From Marthasterias glacialis (lineage: Eukaryota; Echinodermata; Asteroidea; Forcipulatida; Asteriidae): 64,000 nt of DNA. The stretch lies in assembly GCA_911728455.2 (NCBI GenBank), contig OU452221.1, positions 4,058,290-4,122,289 on the forward strand, written 5' to 3'. A program made the translations under genes and the position numbers. Under the pieces are notes generated by a model that was not told where the DNA came from, did not search any database, and saw nothing but the letters and a program-made list of their open reading frames with translations. Positions 54,701 to 64,000 of the stretch are shown piece by piece (within the stretch, counting starts at the first letter, position 1; each line of letters opens with the position of its first letter).

Positions 54701-57700
54701 GTCAAAGTTACTAAAAACATTTTGTACATTGCAACAGTCATGCGGAGACACTGAAGACTTGCAGACAATAAACAACACAAAGTTTTCAAAGTTAAGGCTT
54801 ACCACTTGATGATTCAGGTGGGGCTATTTTCACAACCAGACAGCCGTTTGGTGTTAACTTTAACACTTCCAGGGTTGAGGTCACATCCTGAGAAGTGAAC
54901 AGCCGGTGTGGAAACGGCTAAGTGGAGGAGGAGGCAAGGAAAGAGGAGAATTCATTAAAGTTTGAAGGAAACAGTAACTTTGTCGCGACCAGGATGCAAA
55001 AGTCACAAACAAAACTTTCCAAAATGTGTGCTCCCGGGGGGGAGTGGGGAGGGGGATTGTGCCTTTTTTTGTTGTTACACCTAGGATGTGGAGTCATCTT
55101 CCTCAGGACATCAGACAATCTGCTTCAATAGCCATTTTTAAAACCTTTCGTAACCCTCTCGTTACCGAGTTGTTATGACATAAACAACCGCTGTTGATCG
55201 TATTGTTTGACCACTCAAGTGTGAAGCACACATTCCTTACACAACAGAAGCTCATGCTCAAAGAATAATTTTACAAACTCTATTATCACCTTCAACTTCA
55301 AGGTGATAATTTTCATATTTATCTTCAGAAGATATTGTTTTACAGCTAAATAAAAACATGTCTTAATTATTGAATTCCCTTTCATTAATCCAAAAATCAC
55401 TGAGATAAGGCCAATAAATGTCAAAGTTCTTGGTCTTTGTTTCCTCAGTGTCATCTGTAAACACAAACGCTTTTTTGTACACAATCATTTGGCACTTCGT
55501 AGTTGTTTGGCATTTCAGATCTTTCCATTCCAATTTGAAGGGATTGCAAAATAGTAACGTTATTTTATTTTACCATCATTGCAAAGATCCTAGCGTTTGG
55601 CCAGTGGACCACTGCTAGGGGAGAACGCCGATGAGGTCCACCAAAAACTAATCAATTGATCCTTGGCCACTGAATTGACTATTCTTTCTCCCAAGTCTTG
55701 TGGAAACTTATTTGTATATTTTTTAGATATCCTGCTTACGAACAGACACACAGACAAACAAACAAACAAGGGAAAAAACATAACCTCCTTGCAGGGTAAC
55801 GGTGGAACAGTGGTTTAACTAAGGGGGGTGGGGGCAAAGGGGGCACGTGCCGCCCTCAATTAATGTCTGTGCCGCCCCTCCCCCCATTTGAAATCTGGAC
55901 TGTTTTGATTAAAAATTACCTACCAGAGTAAACTGTTACATTTGTAAGTAATTTCAAGGCTTTTTTGGTAAACTATTTTTTTTATTTACAGGTATTACAA
56001 GTGTACTTTTTTTCCTCCATAACTTATAAAAAATAGTAACAAGAGCACCGAAAAGGGGCTTGTTTAGGAAAAGTAAATGTTTTCAATTGGCCTGAAGTAT
56101 CCCCCTAGAAAAAATTGGTGCACCCCCTTGTGCCTCTCTAAAATTTTACCCCTAGTTTCGCCACTACGATGGAAATGCACGTATTCCCTGCACACAGAAT
56201 GGGCCGATGATCAACCTTCATTTGACCTCTGAGGGAGGGCGCCCTCCTCATGAGATATCATAAACATGCATCTTTGTTGGTACAGCAGTCTCCGGATTTC
56301 ACTGGTGCTACTTTCTTAAAAACTAGGCCCAAGAGGACTATTTACCTGAATGAAATTGACGGACGTCAGGTCGGCATGTTGAGTTCTGATGCGTTCACCG
56401 ACAGACTGAAGCGTTGCTGATGAAAGAAATCTCTCTCGGATGCTCTGCCCTGATGGTAACCTTATCTGATGATATACAACAAATTACTGTCAAAAATCGG
56501 TTTACTGCAGACTTTCTAACAGAGTTTATTTTACTTCATGGGTCTTTTATATAAGATAACGTATTCTCGGGTCACCAGATTTTTCTGTTTGGAATTTGAT
56601 CAACCTACTTGCATGAAAAGAACTTCTCTAATACACTCTGTCCAGATGGTAGCTTTATCCGATGATACACGACAAACTACTAATGAGAATCGATTCTACT
56701 ACAGACTTCCCAAAAGAGTTCTTTTACTTCATGGGTCTTTTCTAGCAAGACAAGACTGCATTCTTAAGCACGCTAAGTCACCAGATTTTATATTTTGATC
56801 ATTATGGATATGGATATAAAATGGCAATTAATAAGGGAATAAAGGTGTGATGAAGAGGTTTTTAACTATTGTTTAAAACCTCTGAGGGGCCTGGTGGCCG
56901 ATAATTGCCCGAGCCGCAGGCGAGGGCAATTATCGGCCACCAGGCCCCTCAGAGGTTTTAAACAATAGTTAAAAACCGATTCAGCACACCTTTATTCCCA
57001 TTCATAAATACCTTTTCTTACCAAAAAGCATGAAAAGGTTATTTCTGGGCTTCAAAAGTCACGGCTTCCTTACTTTTTTTCAAGATGTTCACATCTAAGT
57101 TTTCCTGTGTGGGCGCTGAGTGATGTCTGTGTCGCGCGCGTAACCGTACGCTTACGCGAGAACAATCGCGTGCCTGTCATGTCTGAGCGCGTGTGCGCGC
57201 GCATTATGCAGAAATACGCACTACGCTCGTTACACCAACCGGTTTTAAACAGCTTTTACCGTGTCTATATCACTCGTTTAAACACGGCCTCTCGACCAAT
57301 CAGAATGGAGAAACTGTCACAGGTATTTATGAATAACCTTTAATAGCTATGAGCCAACGAGAAACAACTTTTTACAAACCTGAAGCGTGCATGTAGGTGG
57401 CGCCTGCTGAGTTGTTGTACTCTCAGGTGAGGTTTTATCCTCTCCTGACTTCCTCTCAATAGCCTCACCATGAGGTACGGAGGCTGACGCTATCGGCTTG
57501 GATGACTGATCCTCAACCGCCGGTGCCTCCTGCTGCTGGGGTGTGCTCTTGGGGCTTGTGGGTAGTTTACCCAGCTGCTGCCTCGCTTCTTTATCGGCTT
57601 CAATATTCTTCAACAAGTAACTTCTTGCCTGTGGTTCAACAAAAGTTTTTGTGTATGGGGCGAATTATAGGGTTTTATAAATTGCTGGTATTAATCTGAA

Positions 57701-60700
57701 AATTTTCTATCTGAAAGGTCGTCATTTTTAAGAAAAATAATAGGACCATTCATAAGAAACATCAAGAAACATGTAACTATGGGTTTTCTCTGCCATTTTG
57801 GGCAAGCAAGCCACCAATTTAAACACCGGGCCAATCTGTTTTGGGCAAAGTTGAAAGCAGCTCAAAATCACTGTTTAATTTCATATTCTGTGGTAAAATT
57901 ATCAAGAACCAGGCCTCATCATGTTTAACCATCTAGTTGAAAACCTCTTCACCACACTTATATTCCCTTATTCAAATCCACTCGTTTGAATCGAATAAAA
58001 GATGCACTTCTTTTGCTGTAGATTCACCTGGTAAGGAATGTTAAGTCTGCTGCTCTGATCTAAAGTATGTTCTTCAAATCTCTGTTTCTTTCTTCCAGGC
58101 AAATCAGTAGCAACCTTGACTATACCTTCTTTTCTTGAAGTCTTGCCTGACGAGCCTCCACCGCCGCCTTCTCCCTCTGCTCCCGTTCCCATCTCTCCTT
58201 CTCTTGTCTCTTCTGCTCCGACAGGGAGAATCGACTGACCACATCCTGTTGCTGGAACTTACTCTTATCATCCTCTGTTGATGCAGAGGGTTGTCCTGCA
58301 GGTTCCTTGGGGGTACTAGAAGGGGGCGGCACTGGTGGCAAGCTGAACGGGAGATACCCTGCGTCTGTTCCTGATCTCGCCTGGAAACATTCATGAAAAT
58401 GGTAATAATAATAAAGTTATACATGTAATAACAATTATTAAGTACTATACTAAGTTTTTGAATTATGAGACCCATTTATACAGCACCTTGTATAGGTTTA
58501 CAAGGTGCTGCGGCACAATCTGCAGCCAACCATGCCGGAAAGACCGGGTCAAACCCCTTCCCTTAACAAAAAGTGTACTGGGTTCTTTCGGGCATTACAC
58601 AACACACAGAACCTATGATTCAGAACAAAAGATTCCAGCAATTCCGAGAAATCAATCCCGCGGGGATGGCACAGAAATATGTGAAGATCCCGGTGATAAG
58701 TGGTTACAGGTAAATAAATGACATACATGAAAACAAATGAGGTTTACTGACCTCTTGTGCTTGTCTATTTAGACTCAGCGTTGGGGCTGAATGCATGGGA
58801 ATCTCATCTTGCAGTAACCTTAAAAACAAATTCAAATCCAATAATCACTTGAAAACAACAAAATTATTTTCTTTACGGAGCCTCTACATACATGTATTAG
58901 CAATTTGATTACTGGTGATCCATTAAATTCAGACAAATCAAAATAAAGACAATTGGTTCCTGTACTTCAAATTGATAAACATTTAGAAATAAACAGTCAG
59001 TCTCGTACTTCAATCCTCATACCCACTCTTCCTTACCATAGGTGACCTTAGTCAACTGCACTCATACCCCCTCTTCCTTACCATAGGTGACTTTAGTCGA
59101 CTGCACTCATACCCCCTCTTCCTTACCATAGGTGACTTTAGTCAACTGCACTCATACCCGCTCTTCCTTACCATAAGTGACTTTTGTCGACTGCACTCAT
59201 ACCCCCTCTTCCTTACCATAGGCGACTTTTGTCGACTGCACTCATACCCCCTCTTCCTTACCATAGGTGACTTTAGTCAACTGCACTCATACCCCCTCTT
59301 CCTTACCATAGGTGACTTTAGTCAACTGCACTCATACCCCCTCTTCCTTACCATAGGTGACCTTTGTCGACTGCACTCATACCCCCTCTTCCTTACCATA
59401 GGTGACCTTTGTCGACTGCACTCATACCCCCTCTTCCTTACCATAGGTGACCTTTGTCGACTGCACTCATACCCCCTCTTCCTTACCATAGATGACTTTT
59501 GTTGACTGCATCATACCCCCTCTTTCTTACCATAGATTACTTTTGTTGACTGCACTCATACCACCTCTTCCTAATACCATAGGTGACTTTAGTCAACTGC
59601 ATGCACTTATATCCCCTCTTCCTTATCATAGGTGACTTTAGTCGACTGCACTCAAACCCCCTCTTCCTTACCATAGGTGACTTTAGTCAACTGCACTCAT
59701 ACCCCCTCTTCCTTACCATAGGTGACTTTAGTCAACTGCACTCATACCCCCTCTTCCTTACCATAGATGACTTTTGTCGACTGCACTCATACCCCCTTTT
59801 CCTTACCATAGATGACTTTTGTTGACTGCACTCATACCACCTCTTCCTAATACCATAGGCAACTTTGAGTGGTCAAACAATGCGGTCACCAGCGGTTGTT
59901 TTAATATGAAAACAATTTGGTAACGAGAGGGTTTAACCGTTTATACATACACAGACAATTCTATGCACACTAGGGCAGTTGGCTTTAATTTGACTTACCA
60001 CTCCACGGCATCATGAACTGTGAGCTTTCCGTAACTCACTGCTGCTTGGCAACGATCCAATGTGAATCCCATTCCTACAAGAGTGGCCAGCAACGAGTCC
60101 ATTGTCTAGGTAAAAACGAACAAACAAACAATGTAACATTACCAATTATAAACAATTGGTAACAGGCATGGAGGCAGAATGAGAGGTTTCCTTCAAACGA
60201 ACTGTGATATCGTAGCTGTGGCCAGTCTTGGTGAAAAATGGAAGCATTTCCCTCTGGTCTATGTCCTATGACCACCAGTACCAGTGCCAGGGCAGTAGTA
60301 TAGTAGCCTACCAAGTACCAAGCATTAGGCCCAGCATGGAGTTAGAAATTAAACATGGAATATGGACCCAGTAACTGGGTCGCTGAACTCCTTTTTTGAG
60401 ATTTTGACATTATCGGTCAAACTATTTCAAAATCTCAAAAAAGGAGTTTAGCGATTCAGTTCCTGGGTCTAGCCTACCATCATTCCATGAATCTGGTTAT
60501 CACAACTTACCAACATAGAACACAACTGAACTAGGCCTATCCTCAGACAAAATTATTAAAAATTTTAACCAAACATTTGATTTAAGCATCCAGGTTCAGG
60601 ATTAGGTTTTTAACGGCTGCATCTGGAATGGAAGTAAGCAACATTTTCTCAAGTCTGTGTCAAAAGTATCATTTTGATAGTTTTCAGAATTCAACTTTTT

Positions 60701-60926
60701 ATTTTTATTTGTTTGTTGTTGCTTATGTTGTTTCCACTTTCTTTCGCATTTGGTGTTTGGGTTGAATGAAATTGAAAAAGTTTAACGTTAACGTTAGAAC
60801 TTAGAATCTAAGTTAGATTAGAAAGAATGAAACGAATGATTACTTCAAATGGTAGTGATACAAAGTCAATAGCTCATAACCCATGTTTTAGTGACTTTAT
60901 GAACATACCTGACTGGAAGATGCCAT
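39762..60926 (-). CDS. UBA-UBX protein fused to a C-terminal leucine-rich repeat domain
   Basis: Twenty-one exons join in phase to 931 aa plus stop, in order: 60926-60909, 60105-59999, 58818-58752, 58380-58126, 57628-57380, 56465-56346, 54917-54803, 54174-53806, 53096-52962, 52242-51978, 50849-50707, 49796-49722, 49048-48899, 48558-48518, 47563-47408, 45430-45367, 45215-45134, 44069-44008, 42682-42571, 40764-40712, 39919-39762. The start is MASSSQ in a tiny first exon. Residues 7-47 form a UBA domain (LVGMGF, DAVEWLLQ), which binds ubiquitin. Residues about 120-160 form a charged Arg/Glu helix. Residues 228-310 form a UBX domain (LPSGQSIRERF, PFPHRLF), the p97/VCP-binding fold. Residues 311-480 are Pro/Glu/Gly-rich. 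Residues about 510-931 hold a dozen or so LRRs of 24-26 residues (LRLNLSRTNV-type), AMN1/F-box-like. The front half matches UBXN1/SAKS1, which ends at UBX. The FPR loop reads FPH. A ubiquitin/p97 adaptor role is inference. Confidence 0.9.
40545..40701. mobile_element. diverged foldback MITE of the 10073 family
   Basis: AATGGGAGACTTTGGAGACG at the left, ACAGTTTCCCATT at the right, with inverted CGGTCCTTTTTGACAGTTCT against GAGAACTGGGAAAAAAGG. Confidence 0.65.
40912..41186. mobile_element. foldback MITE with 50-bp terminal inverted repeats
   Basis: GTAATATCCAAAATGTGTTA, then ATGGCTCTCTTGGAGCACCA, is the inverse of TGGTGCCCCAAGAGAGCCAT, then TTTGGATATTAC. The interior is unique. Confidence 0.85.
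41187..42570. other. intron of the UBA-UBX-LRR gene with one foldback-like block
   Basis: At 41855-42000, TTTACACCACCGCAG faces GCGGCGGTGTAAAAC in inverted orientation, a likely old MITE. The rest is unremarkable. Confidence 0.45.
43495..43860. repeat. 117-bp tandem repeat, about three units
   Basis: GTGAGATACTTTTGGTCTC starts at 43595, 43712 and 43829 (exact 117-bp period), with CTACTACCTCGGAGTC and GACGACTTCTCGAGTTATCT in each unit. The period is a multiple of three and one plus-strand frame stays open through it, but there is no other sign of coding. Confidence 0.9.
44106..44302. mobile_element. MITE with GGGCCCAA(C/T)TTC ends
   Basis: Left GGGCCCAACTTCAAAGAATT, right GAGCAGCTCTATGAAATTGG followed by GCCC. 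Interior CAGAATAAGGTTACCAACCA matches 39200-39581. Confidence 0.8.
44430..44580 (+). repeat. second copy of the 3640-3990 repeat
   Basis: TTACTTTAATTGGCTATCAT, CCTATAAATGGATCTG and CGAAAGCTAAGGCCATCAAC are shared. This copy lacks the segment just before CGAAAGC. Confidence 0.6.
44590..44940 (+). mobile_element. SINE family A-like element with L2/CR1-type tail
   Basis: GTCTAGTGCATAAGACTCAA, TTGAGCAAGGCACTCAACCA, then GTTGTGAAGCGCTTTGATCT and a TGTAGTATTACTATG end. Confidence 0.6.
44959..45095. mobile_element. TA-flanked MITE with ATAGACCTTATGC ends, second copy
   Basis: ATAGACCTTATGCGTATGAC left, CGAATGCATAAGGTCTA right; same interior motifs (CCTCGCGCTGAGGTCAAAA, AAGATGGCGACG) as 26298-26472. 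Confidence 0.85.
45618..45965. mobile_element. snap-back SINE family H, most complete copy, 11-bp TSD
   Basis: Flanked by GAAAAGAATTA at 45607-45617 and 45966-45976. The left arm (TACACCGATGTGTG, CTGTATACTCAGTACTTTCC) and right arm (AGAGTACTGAGTATACAGTG, ACACACATCGGTGTA) are complementary. Between them is an antisense tRNA-like core (GGGATTCGAACCC; CTTACCAACTAGACTACTGA). The end has ATCCCCGATGAAAACAATAA. Confidence 0.85.
46158..46274. mobile_element. foldback MITE, second copy of the 10073 family
   Basis: AATGGGAGGCATTTGAGACG against ACGTCTCAAAAGACTCCCAT; inner GGCCCTTTTCTATTG pairs with TAGAAAAGGACC. Confidence 0.85.
46484..47313. mobile_element. TA-flanked MITE with AAGCCCC inverted ends, carrying a SINE
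   Basis: Left ATAGACCGATCAATTAAGCC, right GGCTTAAAAGACAGGTCTAT. As in the 26298 family, GACC...GGTC lies between TA dinucleotides. A family A SINE head (46627-46800) is nested within it. Confidence 0.75.
46627..46800 (+). mobile_element. tRNA-derived SINE family A head and partial body
   Basis: GTGGCGTGTCGTGGCCGATT head, GTGGGTTCGAGTCCC B-box and TTGTGTCCTTGAGCGAGACA, then sequence unlike other copies (AGAGCCTTCTGCTCTACCAG). Confidence 0.75.
47564..48517. other. intron of the UBA-UBX-LRR gene
   Basis: AT-rich, with a (TAAA)n tract at about 48432-48461. No gene or clear element recognised. Confidence 0.5.
49433..49552. mobile_element. short MITE with GGGCCCAATTTCA ends
   Basis: GGGCCCAATTTCACGACGCC left, GAGCCATGAAATTGGGCCC right. 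The ends match 44106-44302 but the interior differs. Confidence 0.7.
49850..50245. repeat. G-rich imperfect tandem repeat
   Basis: About four to five units of roughly 75-80 bp (or shorter) built from GGGGTGGGGAGGGGGACAGG plus TATGTTCCAAGTATTGGG. Strand asymmetry is strong, and G runs could form quadruplexes on the plus strand. Confidence 0.85.
51106..51977. other. intron with poly-C tract and SINE A fragment
   Basis: Poly-C of about 22 near 51354-51375, then a family A head piece at 51410-51452 (CTGTCATAGCCGAGTGGTTC). Otherwise nothing recognised. Confidence 0.55.
52293..52872 (+). mobile_element. SINE family A, two partial copies in tandem
   Basis: A first head/body fragment (GTGGCGTGTCAAGGCTGAGA; GGGCATGGGTTCGACACTTA) is followed by a second, more complete copy (CTGGGTTCAAATCCC; AAAGAACCCAGAACACTTCA; GATGTTTCTGGTTCATGAGA), ending TTTCATTACCAGAAATTAAT. 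Confidence 0.7.
53590..53725. repeat. dispersed repeat, 'AGGGCAAGGGCA' family
   Basis: CTTGAAAGGGCAAGGGCATC, AGGCACCCCTATGAGGAAAT and CAAGGGCAGCATGGCAATG match 48715-48835 and, more weakly, 27690-27865. Confidence 0.6.
54503..54685. mobile_element. foldback MITE of about 183 bp
   Basis: CAGAGCTGTGTATTGAGAGA pairs with TCTCTCAAAACACAGCTCTG; inner CCATTTTCGGTCCAA pairs with TTTGGACCGAAAATGG. A half copy is at 34545-34656. Confidence 0.9.
55805..56167. mobile_element. dispersed element with AGTGG..TAACTAGGGG inverted ends
   Basis: CAGTGGTTTAACTAAGGGGG left; TTACCCCTAGTTTCGCCACT right. Same end type as 1408-1612. Confidence 0.65.
56829..57334. mobile_element. MITE with a large internal hairpin, copy 1
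   Basis: ATAAGGGAATAAAGGTGTG at 56831 pairs with CACACCTTTATTCCCAT near 57000. Inside, TTAAAACCTCTGAGGGGCCT and GGCCGATAATTGCCC pair with their complements around GAGCCGCAGGCGAG. The flanking part is rich in CGCG and ends GGTATTTATGAAT. A second copy is at 62355-62896 and a half hairpin at 57925-57978. Confidence 0.8.
58455..58615 (-). mobile_element. SINE family A' 3' part, reverse orientation
   Basis: ATGAGACCCATTTATACAGC, TTACAAGGTGCTGCGGC and GGGTCAAACCCCTTCCCTTA match 3160-3300. Confidence 0.75.
59008..59868. repeat. 45-bp minisatellite, about 19 units, in an intron of the UBA-UBX-LRR gene
   Basis: The unit is CTCATACCCCCTCTTCCTTA + CCATAGGTGACTTTAGTCAA + CTGCA, at an exact 45-bp spacing over most of the array (e.g. 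59341, 59386, 59431). Units differ by a few substitutions (GTCGA/GTCAA, ACCTTTG/ACTTTAG). On the gene (minus) strand each unit contains ATGGTAAGG, close to a splice-donor consensus. Confidence 0.95.
60365..60471. mobile_element. foldback MITE related to 36900-37017
   Basis: TGGACCCAGTAACTGGGTCG against GATTCAGTTCCTGGGTCTA; inner CTCCTTTTTTGAGATTTTGA pairs with CAAAATCTCAAAAAAGGAG. Confidence 0.85.
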
Positions 60927-61219
60927 TTTTATATTAACTCTTTAAAAGTAAAACAGTTGAAAGTTATAACTCGAACTGCGTATGTCGCCGTTGACCATTC
61001 TTGTACTTTGTAGTTGTACGTATGTATGCTTCCACTACGATAATCCGCTACCTAGTCATGTCAGGCAGTGTGATAATTAGCCCTGGAGGGCGCCCTCAAG
61101 AGTAAAGTGCAAACGAATTTGCTACACTTGGTCGCCAGTCCTCCTACTTCTAAGTAATGAGGTAGACGGGCTACGTCCCCCCCTTGCATCCATGGGCAAC
61201 GCGCCGTCCCTCCCGTTAC

Positions 61220-61610
61220 GATTTATAATTACTTCTAAAAATAATGATAACATAAAAATAATGATTATATTTAGACAATGATTATTTATAAATAAAAGTT
61301 ATTCATATAAAATTGTTATTTTACAAATAACTATTAAAATATAAATAATGATTATAAATATTAATTGGTTAGATTTAAATAATGAATATATGTAAATTAA
61401 CGGTTATATATAAATAATGAATATATATCAGTAACGATTAAATATAAATAATGATTATAAATAAATAACCGGTTATTTACATAGGTAATGATTATATTTA
61501 TATATAAAATTATTTACAAATAATGATAATACAAATAATGAACTTTTTATATAAATAGTGAATAGATAAAAGCAATGATTATGGAAATGAACATAGATTT
61601 AAATAATGTT
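61220..61610. repeat. AT-rich low-complexity tract of ATAAATAATGATTATA units
   Basis: Many loose repeats of ATAAATAATGATTAT with variants over about 390 bp; very AT-rich. Confidence 0.85.
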
Positions 61611-62354
61611 TTTTATTTCCATTTTTTGTCCGCCTTGGTTTCGCGTAAGTGAAAAGCTGTTGTGGTTTGAGGACCGAAAATTAAAACAATTCGAGTTGAT
61701 TTAGAGTTTTCCATTAATTTGAATAATCTCGTAATGTAAACTATGACGTTGTTTTGATGTCCTAAGGTACTGTCGATCGTCAAGCCTTGTCAAACACCGG
61801 CCCAGAAGTTGTTGCGGGCTACCTAAGCAATCCGTGCCCATATGAAAATTGCAACAATTTTATGCAACATCTCAAATGATGTGTCCGCAAAAAATTTATC
61901 TGCAACAAAGCATGCAACACCGGAAATGGTGTACGTGTTATTGCGTTAAGGATAAATAATTGTAAAAAAAAGAAGAAAAAAAAAGAAAAGAAAAAAATAT
62001 CAACATTGCATTTAATTATTAATTACGCAGATGTTCGCGATGAACCAAGCGATCGTATACGACACTTGATGAGATGAGTGTTTATAATTCTGATTGACAG
62101 GTTGATTGATGATGGAATTAAGAATAACGTTCCATTTACGCCAATGACGTCATCACCATGATCATCTCATTTTCACGTATGCCTGAAACAAAGCGTTGTC
62201 TCATTGACTGAAATGTACGTAGTTTGTTATTGCAGGACTTGAATTTTGTGCGAGTAACTCTTCAGATACCATGTATTATAATCATCTTGTTATAATATGG
62301 CTGCTGTTGACGTCTGTAAAACTCTCTTCAAGTAAAATTACAGTATCGACGATA

Positions 62355-62896
62355 TTAATAAGGGAATAAAAGAGTGGTGACCGAAGTCTTAAACGGCCTT
62401 TTAAAACCTGCAGAGGCGTGGCCGTGTGATAGAGGACCGAGCCGAAGGCGAGGTCCTTTATCACACGGCCACGATCCTGCAAGGTCTTAAACGGCCGTTT
62501 AAGACCGAGTCACTACTCTTTTATTCCCTTCATAAATGCCCTTTTCGGTAAAAAGCGTAATAATGTAGACAAATCCGTTGAAACGTTTCTGTTTTTTTTT
62601 TAAATTTATTTTTCAATTCTTGTCGCGAAGGGTCGACGCTCAACGGTTGCGCGTACGCGTGCGTATTAATAGACTTTACATTGATACCGCTCTGTATTGA
62701 TTGCGCTACGCGTAAATTAGAACCTGCGTAAGCTAGTGTGCCAACACGCCTGTGGCTATAATGTGCGCAGAACGCGCCTTCACAGCTCCAGCTGTCTTTA
62801 TCATCCGTTTAAAACCGGGTTTAAACAGTCATGTGACCACCTTTCAACTAATAGGAATGCCCCTATTGTCCCGAACTGACTGGGGTATTTATGAAT
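62355..62896. mobile_element. MITE with a large internal hairpin, copy 2
   Basis: ATAAGGGAATAAAAGAGTG pairs with CACTACTCTTTTATTCCCTT near 62512-62530. Inner GTGGCCGTGTGATA pairs with TATCACACGGCCAC around GAGCCGAAGGCGAG. It ends GGTATTTATGAAT like copy 1. Confidence 0.8.
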
Positions 62897-63507
62897 GCGT
62901 AATAGTGGTCAGTGGATGAACAAAAGAAAGTTCTTATGCATGAAAAGAAGCAGGGTGTCAGACTTCCTGTGTTGCGATTTTATTTGATGTACATAGACCT
63001 ATTATATTTTATAATCATTCAAATCAATAAACAAAGTTTTTTGTACTATTCTTTATTACTTCTTATTTTTAAGAGCAGTGATCTCAGAATTAAGAGAATG
63101 GCATTATTAATATCGGATAACATAAAATTGCCTCTTTGTTAGCAACACAATAGTAAAAAAAAATAATAATAAAAATTAGGGTGGTTAATCACTTCAAAGT
63201 AGAAAACACTTCGTAAACAAATCATTGTGTCTCTAGCCGAGTTTTATTAAAGAAAAAGTATACATACAAATTCAAATCTTGTAAGAAAAACATTAGACTT
63301 AAGCTGCATTTTCACATTCTCAGTGAGCATAACAAATTCATTATACAGTTTTACAAAAAGTTGGCGATTGTATGAGACACATTATTGTTCTCTGCTTCAT
63401 GCATCACATTTAAATGCCACAAAAAAACCATCTCAACAATATTGTATACACCTAGTGAAAAATACGTCTGTACATGTAAACATGTATTACTATCCACACA
63501 CGAATTC

Positions 63508-63690
63508 AGCGGCGTAGCCAGGATGTTTTCAATGTGGGAGGGGACACGGGGGGGGGGGGCATTGCGGAGGGGAAGGAACCATGTTTTTTAAACGATTTAC
63601 ATGTAAATGTGTAAGTGGATTGTTTTCATGGGAGAGGGCAGTTATGTGGGCACTGAGCACTTACGGGGACACGTGCCCCTAGCCCCCTTC
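63508..63690. mobile_element. dispersed element with GGCGTAGCCA end
   Basis: CAGCGGCGTAGCCAGGATGT opens a G-rich stretch that ends near CCCCTAGCCCCCTTCAGCTA. Same family as 1408-1612 by its first bases; the right end is poorly kept. Confidence 0.55.
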
Positions 63691-64000
63691 AGCTACACAG
63701 CTGACACGGTTGTTCCATACCAACCATTCAGATAACGAGATAATTGATCTCAGCTTACCAAGACGACTTTATAAACCAAATAATTCAACTTGCCGTGATA
63801 TTTTTTTTTTATCTCACCAAGACTTCATAAAACCTTAAAGGTCGGCGTACTGTGATTGATTGTTCTCTTTCCCCCCCCCCCTGCCAGTTCCTTATTCACG
63901 CCTAAGTTATAACAACCACCAACCGGTTACTCATTCACAGATAAATGAATGCGAAAGGCATTTTAGAAACTGTTATCACATTCCTATCAAAAATGAATTA

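Larger units (their letters stand above)
60927..64000. other. upstream/intergenic region left of the window end
   Basis: Upstream of the UBA-UBX-LRR start codon; no TATA box is convincing. Contains the AT-rich tract 61220-61610, the MITE at 62355-62896 and the repeat at 63508-63690. No gene was recognised. Confidence 0.55.

Overview
The window is animal nuclear DNA. Genes are split into many short exons with GT..AG introns of roughly 0.3 to 6.6 kb, and the non-coding DNA is packed with tRNA-derived SINEs, foldback MITEs, minisatellites and one LINE. Gene content and repeat style fit a marine invertebrate deuterostome, most likely an echinoderm or another ambulacrarian. The organism call is inference; the gene calls rest on exon-by-exon translation with matching splice phases.

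Layout. (1) 142-19308, plus strand: the last 11 exons of a ROCO-family gene (end of the ROC GTPase domain, COR domain, C-terminal death domain). Its 5' part lies left of the window. A full-length LINE with one uninterrupted 1183-codon ORF (about 4064-8181) sits in its third visible intron, inserted into a tRNA-derived SINE. A partial second copy of the death-domain exon lies just downstream (19440-19567), inside what looks like a DNA transposon. (2) 19309-26580: intergenic DNA with a 70-bp tandem repeat, SINEs and a 62-bp direct-repeat pair. (3) 26581-36066, minus strand: a complete 10-exon PM20D1-type M20 peptidase-family gene (494 aa). (4) 36067-39761: intergenic, with MITEs. (5) 39762-60926, minus strand: a complete 21-exon gene for a 931-aa protein with a UBXN1-like front half (UBA, charged helix, UBX) and a long C-terminal leucine-rich repeat domain. 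This fusion architecture is unusual to me. (6) 60927-64000: upstream and intergenic DNA with an AT-rich tract and a foldback MITE.

The three host genes have no obvious shared pathway: ROCO-death (intracellular signalling), PM20D1 (N-acyl amino acid metabolism) and UBA-UBX-LRR (probably ubiquitin and p97/VCP related). No bacterial-type operon, CRISPR array, rRNA or convincing functional tRNA gene was seen, and no retrovirus or capsid-bearing element was recognised. The most notable findings are the UBA-UBX-LRR fusion, the death-domain exon copy, a retroposed SINE family with long inverted-repeat arms and 11-13 bp target-site duplications, the intact LINE with a 2A-like motif, and a short-period array of CCCGGG palindromes.
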